A DNA stretch of 64,000 bases from Rhynochetos jubatus. Its lineage: Eukaryota > Chordata > Aves > Eurypygiformes > Rhynochetidae. The stretch lies in the NCBI GenBank assembly GCA_027574665.1, contig CM050655.1, positions 9,481,170 through 9,545,169 on the forward strand. The letters run 5' to 3'. Below the pieces are notes generated by a model. The model was not told the origin of the DNA, ran no database searches, and worked only from the letters and a program-made list of their open reading frames with translations. How positions within the stretch are numbered: position 1 is the first letter of the stretch; every line of letters begins with the position of its first letter. The translations under genes were made by a program, and so were the position numbers. Shown here piece by piece: positions 37,290 through 47,120 of this stretch.

Positions 37290-37770
37290 TCCATTTAGTG
37301 TTGTGATTATGCCATAGCTAACAGCAGCTATTACACAAATCAGTGGCAGACAGGCTGAAATACTGTTTCAATTACCCCGCTCACAGCAGCTCACCCCAGC
37401 CCAGCTATAAATAACTAGCAGATCCTCCGTTGCTCTATGGATTAAGATTAAAGATATGCAGATAATTTAAACCCTCAACATGCACTCCTCCACTGCAGAA
37501 TGTATTTTGGAGCCATTTGCTCGTGTCCCCCAAAACGGAGTGTACTGCTGGGAGGCTACCATCAAACGAAGCGTTAGGCTAATGGTATTTTATGACAAGG
37601 TAATGATAGACTGAGCCAAAGCATTTCATCTCTACCTACGCTGCTTTGTGTTAGATAATTAGGAAATGTCTTTTCCCCTCCTCTTAACCTCTTCAGACTC
37701 CTGGAGAAATTAGCGAGGCTGTGCCTGTGTGTGACGGGCTGTCTCCACAGAAGGGAGCTGTATTCCACCA
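37290..37770. promoter_or_regulatory. Possible conserved enhancer-like block
   Basis: Transcription-factor-like sites are dense: a full MEF2-type CTATAAATAA at 37405-37414, an OTX/CRX-type GGATTA at 37439-37444 with a second GATTA just after, TAATTT near 37463, and a TAATTA core at 37656-37661. Several CpGs are retained between 37424 and 37735 although flanks are depleted. No repeat or open frame explains it. The texture is like a deeply conserved vertebrate enhancer, but conservation is inferred, not seen. Confidence 0.35.
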
Positions 37771-37819
37771 ACTAGGCTGGAGGGAAGCTTGTTCCTCAAA
37801 ATTCTGGTATGTTTAATCT

Positions 37820-38230
37820 GTTTCCGTTAAGATGATAACTAATACAAACATTTACAAACATAACTCCCCCATTCTCTCTCTTTTTCTCTCCCCCTGTTTC
37901 TGGAGAGTTGGTGCTGTACCCCTAGGACAGCCAAATGACACAAGAAGCTAATTATGCACGGAACAGCATTCCCCAGAAGTTTCCTTATTGTCTGAATATC
38001 GCTGGGCTTAAAATAAATGGGATGATTCTGAGATGGAGAACAGAAAGAAAACACAAGACATTATTTATGGTAGCTGTGTGAGATGGGCGACAAAGCCTGT
38101 TAGGCTCTGTGCTGTGAATGCTTTGCTTAGAGAAAGGGCTGGCTAATCAACTGCGAGAGCATAATTGTCTTTGAGCTACCTACACAGAGCTGGGTAATTC
38201 AGGACAGAATATTGCAGTGTCTACTTTGGG
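37820..38230. promoter_or_regulatory. Possible conserved enhancer-like block
   Basis: It contains TAATTA followed by ATTATGCA at 37949-37958, TAATCA near 38154, ATAATTG at 38161-38167 and a GTAATTC near 38194, plus scattered CpGs. It lies 50 bases after the preceding block and may belong to the same element. It is unrelated to any repeat I recognise. Inference from motif density only. Confidence 0.3.
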
Positions 38231-39929
38231 CAGGTTCTTGTCCTTAGCAGTGAAGTTAACTTAGGATTTATGTTGATGAACACCTTTCTAGAAACAGGCA
38301 CTTAAAGCAGCTCTTTCTCACTGGGCAGGTGAAAGAGGAAGAACACTGTTTTCTTCCTACTCTTCAGATTTTACTGAATACGTCGGTATGAAGAGTTCAG
38401 GATGTGTGAGACGTGACTTTACTGCCCTTAGCTTGACAGGACCACAGTCTGTGTGTTGTATGGGCTAGTGGAGTGCCCTAGCCATGAGTCTGCTGAGATT
38501 TTTGATTTTCAGCAAACAGCAAAATATTGATTGAGGCCAAGTAAGTAAAAGTGACAAGTAACATAGTAGCTAACTCCTTTCTTGTGTCCGCAGTCTTGGA
38601 TTTCAGGCATATTTATCTCACAATAAATGTCCTTGGATTTAGATTCCTTTCCTCCTCTCCCAGATGGGCTGTCAGCACACCATGCAGTAATTAATTTTCT
38701 TTTTCCTTTTGTTTTCTGTGATTCAGGGAGCATTTTACAACTTTAACAGGGTAAATAGTACATCTTGGTTTAAACGTTAGGAAATTTAACTGGGATCTTG
38801 TTTATAGTCCCTGCAGGAAGGGAGGATTGCTGAATCTGCCATGTTTTGGATAAATTTTTCAGTCACTGCGCTATAAGAGCAGAAGGTTGGGAGAGCACCA
38901 TGCTGGGGTGTAAAAAGCAGTAAATTACTGAGTTTGCGAGCCCTCCTGTGCAGCTTATTTCTCAGGATGTTGTGGATACACAGAGAGGCAGACATACAGG
39001 ACACTTGAAGAACCTGGGTGACTAGTGAAATCCAGTTCCTAGGGTAGACGAGTTACCTCTGACTCTCCATAGATGTTCATTTTGCTCATTCCCATCCCCT
39101 TCTGTACTGCTTTGGTATAATATAGTTGCTGGTAGTTCTGAGTATCTAAATGCTATTTTTAACCTAATGGAGCTTGAGATTTCTGTATCATTTATGGTGC
39201 GCTGATTAATTAACCCCATGTTTTTATGAAGGTAATTTGCTCAAACTTCTCAGCACACATACACTGTATGTGTGAACACCTTTATTCTTTCTCCTTTTTC
39301 AGTGCTGTTGTGCCGGTTTTTACTGCATGATGATATGACCAGTGGGTAATAGGAGAAGAAAAATAGCATCATAGGAATGATTGGACTCTGGTTAATCTCA
39401 GTGAATAAAGGAACCCCCTCAGTTACCCCTATACTGCTGCCTCATGGGGGTATGAAATGATGAAACAAACATAATCTGCTACAGGATGTCTGAGACATTT
39501 TATTCCTTTCTTGTTGGCATGTTTTCCAGAACAACGGATGGGATACACAGGAGTAGAAGTCTGTTCTCTTGTGTTGGTATTGTCATGTTTTTGCAGTATG
39601 ACTTTCCCCCCCATTTTGGGTTGCAACGTTGAGGCATCACATTACATACACCACCTTTTCTAGCAGGAAGATGAAAGTACAGCATGCAATAGGGAGTTCA
39701 GGAGTGAGAAGAGGTATTTGTAACCGTGATACGAGTAATACTATGAAGAAAAGAACAAGCATCCTCAGATAGTCTTGAGAAAGTCCTCAATCCTGAGAGA
39801 GTCTTGGGAACCTCACACTGCTGGAGCTCCTGAAGAGAACACAGTTATGGACAGCTCCATAATTGTATAGGTGTGTTGAGTGTCCTCTGCACTGAAAAAA
39901 TGCCCCCAAGCTTGCTGTTTGTTTAGAAG
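38231..39929. other. Noncoding DNA, nothing recognised
   Basis: Short frames only. A sequence at 39368-39393 faintly resembles a CR1 end but does not hold up. Confidence 0.55.
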
Positions 39930-40345
39930 ACACACAGATCTATTTGATTATCAGCTGTCAAAGTGTCATACACACAGATCATTAATCCAAGGCACCAATC
40001 CATCGCCCTGGGATGAGTTAATTTGCTGTAAAGCATAACTGTAACTCCTGCACTTAAGGCACGAGGGTTAGCAGCCCTCCAAATGAGGTCAGAAAGTCCT
40101 TTTCTGGGCTGCAGCTGGTTTTGTACTTTAAAAATGCTGCCATAAAACAGCTACTTTACTTTTGCTCCAAATGTGATTTGAAAATGGAAAGGAATTTGTT
40201 TCAAAAATAATGCCGGGAGCTTTTTTTGCCATAAATGCAGCCCCAAAGCTCTTGTGGTAGGACCCAACAGAGTCCAATCTAAAAATATGCTGATCACCTG
40301 AAATTCCCAGGGGTATAACAGCGAGCAGGACAAGGTCTGGGCCAT
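39930..40345. promoter_or_regulatory. Possible conserved enhancer-like block
   Basis: An ATTAATCC homeodomain-type site is at 39981-39988, with GTTAATT near 40018 and CAGCTG at 39953-39958, in sequence of mixed composition with isolated retained CpGs. A 155-codon minus frame (40128-40595) overlaps but has no domain. Enhancer-like by texture only. Confidence 0.25.
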
Positions 40346-42337
40346 TGTGGAAACTCAGTAGCTTTGTTGGCAGGCTGAGAATTAACCCTGCTTCTGTGGA
40401 GAGAGACAACCACGGCTGCCTGCCACAGGTTTCTCTCCACAAGGCAAGTGAAGCTTTCCCCTGGCTGAAGGAAATCACTGCAGCTCCCACGCAAAGAGGG
40501 AGCTTTGCAGGATGCCCCTGCATTGCTCTGCTTTTCATGTGCAGTAGGTACAGGTGAGAAGGAGTCACGCTAACCACAGTGCAAGGCAGAGACAAGTAGT
40601 GGTCAGAACTTGCTGAGAGCTCTCTAAACAGCTTAAGATTTTAGACGCTTATAGAAAAGGCTTGGTATCACCTCTGGGTAAGTACAGGGAGGGAATAATT
40701 TCTGTGATGGGAAAGCTTGGGTGCCAGAGGGCTGTTTCAGAGGAACTGGTTGAATTGCCTTGAACAAAGCCAGGCAAACTAAGTTCCCTCTCTTCCAGCT
40801 CCCACATTGCATTAATCTCTTGTGACAATGCAGTTAAGTGAGGGAATTCTCTTTAGGCACTGAAAATAGCAGCAAAGACAGTTACCATGGTGGAAAGTGC
40901 AGAGACTAAAGAAGCCTAAGGGGGACTGGCAGAGCTTTGCAAAGCACATTTTTTCCCTAAATTTGGTGGGGTTGAGGAGGGGTCGAGAGTTATGAAGTCT
41001 CTTGATTTCTTTTCTAGCTGGATTTTAAAATCGCATGAAGCAGACACAATAGATGAAGTTTAGCATTACAAAAATGAAGATACACCCTGTACAAAGACCC
41101 TGTCCTCCTTTCAAAACAGCAGCAAACTGAAGGTCGGATACAGAGTGCTTCTTGCTTGTCTATACTGTAGGGCTTAGCAACTCCTGTCTAAGTGCTCTAT
41201 TCTACTCCTAATGACCACTGATGCCATTACAGATGGCTCTGTACCAGATATAGATGGGCCATTTGAAAACAAGTCATCTTTCTGACAGATGTCTCTATTC
41301 ACTGTTTCCTTGAATGCGCTCAGTTTTGCATCTTCTAATTTCATTTAATAGAGTAAGTTGTGTTCTGTATCCATCTGAGGAAATGTTTTGAAAGTCAAAA
41401 AGTGGACATGGAAGCCACAGTCTGCTTCGGTGAACAGAGCCTTCTATCGCTGGCATTTCTCACCTGAATGCAGATTCAAAATTCCATTCCTGCAATAGTC
41501 TCTATTTGAGCTCATTATTTCCTGGTCATTTGCCTGATTCCTGCCGACAGTCACTTTCTCTAGCAGGTTCAGCTGGAGAAAACCTGAAATGGGTGTAAAC
41601 ACTGTTCATGTGAATTCACTAAGGTATTCAAGTGACTATTTCTGTTAGTTTTGTGGCGTTCCCTCAGTTCCCTTTGTTACCATGCAGTCAGCTCTCAGCC
41701 ATTCTTCCCTGAAGGAATGCTTCCCTCAATGTAAACTAGTAAGGGAAGTTTCAGAGCGGGGTTCTTAGAATGTGTGCCACTGCCTGGTACCAATATCCAG
41801 ACATTTTGCTTCCAGTTACACCTGGCAGGATGTGAGTGTGAACTTGTAAACTGAGGGCCTAAGTCCTCCTTGTATGTAATTAGTACCTTTACCTTGTTAC
41901 TTTTATTTCTTATACGCTTAGTTTGGAACTGAAAACCCTCTTCCCTTTTCTTGTTTTTCTTACAAGAGACCTGTTGTTCTCCTCCCTCCCACTGTCTCCC
42001 CCAGCACTGTAAGTAAAAACCCAGAACTTTTATTTTACAGTTGAGTTGCTTGGCAGGTTTCCTCATGCTTTAATGAATTACAGAGTGGTTCCAAGGTCAC
42101 TTCTCTTTGGCACTGTTAGACTTTGGGAGAGCAAGGCCACCTGGTTTAGTGGCTATTTTAGCCTCTCTCAGCTGACGCTTTTCTCTCTAATTCAAAGAAC
42201 AGACTGTTCTGCCATTGCCTGACCTCTTTGTTTCACCTTTGACAGCTGAAGTACTGAATGTTGGTTCTGCTGCAATACTGTATTTCCATAGTGATGAGTT
42301 CCTTGTGGTCAGTGGAAGTTCCTTAAGCAGTACAGAG
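40346..42337. other. Noncoding DNA, nothing recognised
   Basis: The longest frame is 123 codons (41695-42066, -) with no domain. No repeat family was seen up to the LTR boundary. Confidence 0.55.
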
Positions 42338-43140
42338 TGTGCTGGGTTCAGTAAGGAAAGGGTTAACTCCCTTTACTCTGGTTGCCAGGTAACTATGTTG
42401 CTGGATGCTAAGAGAAAACATTGATAAGGCCTCAGCTGATGCTGGGGATGGCCTGTACTGAACTCAAGGTCTTTTCTCCACTTCGAATACTGTAGATGAC
42501 CCAGACTGACCAAGGCAGTATTTCATCCCATAGTACGTCATGTTCCGGTCCCTTGGGCGGGGAAGAGGGTCCGGTAGCCATTACTCTGCCCTTCTCTTTC
42601 TCCCCTACTCCCTTGCTCGTCTCTCCGGGCACTTGCTAACCCTCCTGCGTTAGCTGCTTTGCCAACTCCTGTGCTGGCTCATTCATGTGGGAGTTGGTGG
42701 GTTGTTTTGAGTTTTCTGGCCATGTTATCAGTGATAAGGTTTGCTCGGAATCCACTGCGTTAGCTCCCGGGCTCCGGCCTTCAGGCCGCGGCTCTCGGGC
42801 TGCGATCGCTCTTGGGTTGTGGTTCTTGGGCTCTCTGGGTCTGATTTTCATCACTCAACATCTGGGTGTGCATTGGTCAGTGGATGGTGGGAAATTGTGT
42901 CATATTGTATCATATTGTATATATTGTAGCATATGTTTCATTTTCTACTATTTTAAGTATTTATTATTAGTAGTACCTGTATATATTGATTTAGATTTAA
43001 TTAGTAAATAGTTCTTATCTCAGTTTTATGAGCTTCCTTATTTCTTTTTCCTCCGATTCTTCCCCTCCACTGGAGGAGGGGAGGGGGATTTGTGAGAGCG
43101 GCTTCGTGGTATTTTGCTAGCCGGAGTTAAACCACTACCA
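42338..43140 (+). mobile_element. Solo LTR of an avian endogenous retrovirus (ERVL-like)
   Basis: The element begins TGTGCTGGGTTCAG and ends with a GTTAAACCACTACCA stretch, the TG...CA ends of a retroviral LTR. Internal landmarks match an avian ERVL-type LTR family as I recall it: a GACCCAGACTGACCAA block leading to a CRE-like TACGTCAT near 42534-42541, a CTTATCTC segment after 43010, a CCTCCGATTCTTCCCCTCCA block at 43050-43069, and the AGCGGCTTCGTGGT block before the end. An LTR carries the promoter and polyadenylation site of the provirus. No primer-binding site or gag/pol sequence follows, so this is a solo LTR left by recombination between two LTRs. At about 803 bases it seems long for the type. 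No clear target-site duplication flanks it. The family assignment is from memory. Confidence 0.85.
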
Positions 43141-45757
43141 TAGATTGAAAGCTTTCTTCTGATCGGGTCACGTCCACTGAAGAAGCTCTCCCAAATCAAA
43201 AGATGAGTCAGGAACAGAGGGATTAGCTGATGATCATCTCCTGTGGCAATTGGTGTGGGAGGTGGGATGTGAACAGGCAACAGCACTGAAGTCTGGATTG
43301 TGATGAGCACATGTTGCTGCTGGTGAATGCTGACCCAGTCAACAAAACCATCAGATGGAGTGGCAATTGGTTTACTTTATGAATACACCTTCCCACTCGG
43401 AACAAGCGCTTTTCATTCTGAAGTTACTGTACAGCACAGGGTTTAATGTGTGTCCATTGTCTGCAACTGTTCAGAATGAACTGAAGGAAGTTCAGCCAGA
43501 CATCAAGTTGTCAAAAGCCAAGTGTAAGTAGGTCTGGGGCCCGCGCTAGTTCTGCTTTCACTGTACATGTGTCATCATTCACAGAATACAGAGAAGACAG
43601 AAAGCCCTAAACTGTTCTTTTTCAGCTTACACGCTGAGATATGATGAAGTGGTTAATTCCATTCCAGAAGCACAGACATGCCATGGATAATATATCTAGA
43701 AAATGAGCTCAAAGTCTGACTATTCCTGATAGTTAATCTGGAACAAAACCATGCATGCCTTTGCCAGTTGGTCTGCAATTGGATGGCTGAAAAGAATGGG
43801 AGGAAAAAGTGGCTGTAATCACGCTTTTAATTGTGGAGAACACATCCTGTGTTACGGCACAGAGTTACAAAGCGTGGCGCTTCTCTGGGAATTCCTCCAT
43901 CAAACGGTGTCAGGATGAACAAGCAGCAACCCACTGAACTCTCCTCGCAGGGCTACAGCAGCTGAGGCCATCTGCGGAGGAATCACTGGACTGCAGCGGT
44001 GGGCTGGTCTCAAACAGCTTCAGTAAGTTGCAGAAGCTTTATTTCCACAAGATCCCTCCCCAGAAGGTTTCTTTGAATCTCAGGTGGCTGTGGTGTCTCC
44101 CCGCAGCAAAGAGCATTGTGAAGAGGCTCGGCAGGAACAGCCACTGCCTGGCAGAAGAGAGTACGAGGTGTAGGACTTGCAGGAAACTCCACAGCATCAC
44201 CTGTTTTGCAGCCTGGAAGCATGTGCAGTTGTGGTTGTAGCTCATGCTGGGGGGGCTAACGGGTTCCTTTTCTGTCATAATAATAGGTACCTGATACTTA
44301 AACCCTCTTACAGCTCTGTGTTTTGATTCAAAAGTTGATTTAATCAGAGGAGTCTGAGTTGGGTGCCCATAAGCAGTTCTGCATGTAGATTTCTGCCTGC
44401 CTGGCCTTCCTACCACACTGAATTCCTTTGTGGACACTGGCTGCTTTATCAAAGCACGCACTCCCCATCAAATTTTGGGTACCTCTCAGATTTTTCACAC
44501 CATTAGGATCCGTTCCTTTATGAGAAGAGGTCTGTGGATTTATTGTGTTCTGTCAGGAAGCTCAAACCAGGATTTTCTCACTGGTGAGCAGTATCAAGAT
44601 GTCACCACTGCATACACAGGTTGTTGCAAGCCCTTCGTACTCATTAAGGTGCCTGCAGAAGGGCAAAACAGGCATCTGGAGGACACTCCACTATTTGTTC
44701 AGGCCAGAGGTGTAGTCTTCGTGCTAATGGCAAACACACCTCTGAGTCCAGAGTGTTAGTGCCTGTCATTCCAGGCACCTCACACCAATACATTCCTGCC
44801 AAAAGCAGCTCAGGAGAGTGAAGTCTAATAACAGTCGGAACAGTGGCAATGAAAAGGTGCCTCTGCCTTGTGTTCGGTGCACTGAACAAAGCTTGAGCAA
44901 CTGCGCTTTGGGGAGAGAAAAGCGAATCAATAACCCGATGAGAACTGTCAAGTAATGCTGTTGTCTGCAGAGCCTTTAATGGTTTTAGTCAATAAACTGC
45001 AATTATTTTACAAATATGTGTTGTGTTCACTTCTAAATCTATCTCCCTGCTTCCTATATTAATTTTTAAAAATGAGAAATATCCTAAGTTCTTGCACTGT
45101 ATGAGATCTGTATTTAAAATCAATCGCTATATAACAAAGGGCCTGCCTTTTCTTATTCAAAGAGCACACATATCAAGTGCCATGTCTTCTGTAGTATAGT
45201 TCCCCTATTTTTTTAATATAAAGTTCATAATAAATCATCATTTGCAAATTTGCAGAAACACGTCAAAAACATGTATTTCTTTCTGTCTTTATTTTCTTTG
45301 GAGGTTGGAATTTATCCAAGTATCACAATATAATTTGCTTCACAAAATTTAAAAGAAGAAAATAATCTCCAGACACCTCTACTATGTGAGTTTCTCTCTC
45401 TAAATAATTTTTATTTTTGCTGTGCTGTAAACTTTAATATATACCCTTTCATTTTAGGTTAATAATATAACAATATAAAGATTCTTTTTACTATACTTCA
45501 CAGTTTCTCAAGGGGAATTTGCTTTTCCCTTTAAATATTAAAAAGAAGCAATAGGGCGGTAGAAGAGAAGGACACTTAGTTTATTTAAAAGAAATGAAGC
45601 TCAGCACGGGAGGTAGCCTTTTGCCATCTGCTCTCCAAAGCAAATCAACATGATAGCTTTCCATTATTTAAAGGTGTGCTGCTTACTTAAATATGCAGGT
45701 ATCTGTAAAAAAATAGCAAGCATCATCTTATCTGTAGATAGTAGTTTTTTTCCTCAG
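43141..45757. other. Noncoding DNA, no gene recognised
   Basis: No retroviral internal sequence follows the LTR. The longest frame is 140 codons (44039-44461, -) without a domain. From about 44990 the sequence becomes AT-rich with many TAAT/ATTTA words, which may be partly conserved noncoding DNA. Confidence 0.55.
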
Positions 45758-45839
45758 CTCCCAGAGGAACTGCAAGAGCAAAGAAAGCAAAATATTATTG
45801 ATGAAGAGATAATTGCAACATTTTCAGCAATGCAGAAAG
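45758..45839 (+). CDS. Candidate internal coding exon, protein unidentified
   Basis: A good acceptor (a T run, then CCTCAG at 45752-45757) is followed by an open frame reading LPEELQEQRKQNIIDEE and continuing about ten residues to MQK. The composition (Glu, Gln, Lys, Ile, Leu; a predicted charged helix) and codon pattern look like genuine coding sequence. The first donor, AAAG|GTGCTG after 45839, gives an 82-bp exon entering in phase 0 and leaving in phase 1. A second donor, ATGG|GTATCC after 45866, gives 109 bp with the same phases. Both donors are weak, which is the main doubt. I do not recognise the protein. No partner exon is seen nearby, so if real this window is mostly intron of a large gene on the plus strand. 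Confidence 0.4.
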
Positions 45840-45866
45840 GTGCTGGGGGTGTTTCAAAGTACATGG

Positions 45867-46790
45867 GTATCCAGTTCCTTTGAAAGTTGGAATATTTCTC
45901 CTGGTTTATTTACCATTCATTGAGTACTGGAAACAAGCCCCTAATTTTACTGAAAGAAAATATGCTGATAATATTGCCATTGAATCCTTTTGCTGAAAGA
46001 ATTGTCTTCCGCAAAACTTTTGGTTTCCTGAAGCATATTTGGGTGGAAGCAAGATGATCTTGAATGTTCTTGACACTTTATCTTTGGAGAACCATTAAAG
46101 TCTGACCTCATTTGCCCAAGTGGGTTAATCAGATAAAGGGAGGAGGCTATAGAGAACCATTGCAACAGGCAGAAGCACCCAAGTCCTAATGGTGAAGGAA
46201 AGGCATTGGCCCAGCTGACATTCAGCTGCTCCTTTTTTGTAGGGATTGGCATCTACATGGACAGCCCTCCTTGGGGTTTTGGCGTCTGGCTGATGTAGAT
46301 GCTGCTGACTGTGTATTCTGGCAACAACGAAGGGGCTCAAAAAGGCACACTATGCTCCTAAGCTGCAAGGAGTTTGCATTAGAGAAGGACAACTGTATAA
46401 ATCTTGTCACTTCAGAACCAGGTGGGTCCCACCAGCAGAGTCCCTGTTTCAGCAAACATCTCTAGGCTGATGCTTGTCTTGGGTGGCTGATGTGTTTAAG
46501 ACAACTTTCTGCTTTAATAGCTTGTTAATGTCTTTTTAAATTAACAGTATTCATTTCAGGTAACTTCTGTGTTTCACACACTGGTCAGACTGTTGCAGGA
46601 ACAGAGTATGCAAAGATTTGCTGACGTAAATAAGGATTGGCTTGAGATGAGCTACGGTGTAGCTTATGTCTGTTGTATATTTTTACCTAATATGAAAAGG
46701 TGACTTGATAACACTACGTAAGGTTTTATTCTGTTTGTCTTGAAAATGCTTTGTGAAGTACCTTTAACAGAGAGCTTTTGCCTCTGCTGG
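45867..46790. other. Noncoding DNA, nothing recognised
   Basis: Short overlapping frames on both strands. No repeats recognised. Confidence 0.55.
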
Positions 46791-46807
46791 AAAAAAAAAA
46801 AAAAAAA
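46791..46807. repeat. (A)17 tract
   Basis: Seventeen consecutive A, with no sign of a processed gene copy upstream. Confidence 0.95.
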
Positions 46808-47086
46808 GCTGCCTACTTAGAATCCTGTGTGTAGGGTGCAGCTTTGAGAAATGATGACAGCGTTCAGAGTGCGTCTGGCTCACGTCCTCACAGAGCACCC
46901 TAGACCAAACCCTCCCCTTTTCCAGACTGCATGATGTGTTTATGTATCAGCAGGATATGGCCAGTTTAAAACAAAAGCATAGAATTTCGAAGGCCTTCCT
47001 GTTTTTAGCTTATAGCCTGCTCATTGTGTTTTCAAGCTTTGCATTACCCATTTGAGAGACAAAATTAAAGCAGCTCTTCTAAGGGG

Positions 47087-47120
47087 AATTTTTCATCATG
47101 TTTAACACATGATGAAAATT
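47087..47120. repeat. Strong inverted repeat, 12-bp perfect stem
   Basis: Arms TTTTCATCATGT (47090-47101) and ACATGATGAAAA (47107-47118) pair perfectly around a 5-base loop. Past a one-base bulge the pairing continues by a few A:T pairs. A 12-bp stem with so short a loop is not expected by chance in 64 kb on a rough estimate. It is too short for a microRNA precursor. Function unknown. Confidence 0.85.

Noticed and set aside
39368-39393. Possible reverse CR1 tail
   Set aside because: Only a loose resemblance to the octamer and TTGGACT words, in the wrong spacing.
40128-40595. 155-codon frame on the minus strand
   Set aside because: No domain or exon signals; it overlaps a block that looks noncoding and regulatory.
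46791-46807. A17 tract as a retrogene tail
   Set aside because: Upstream DNA shows no coding remnant and no flanking duplication.
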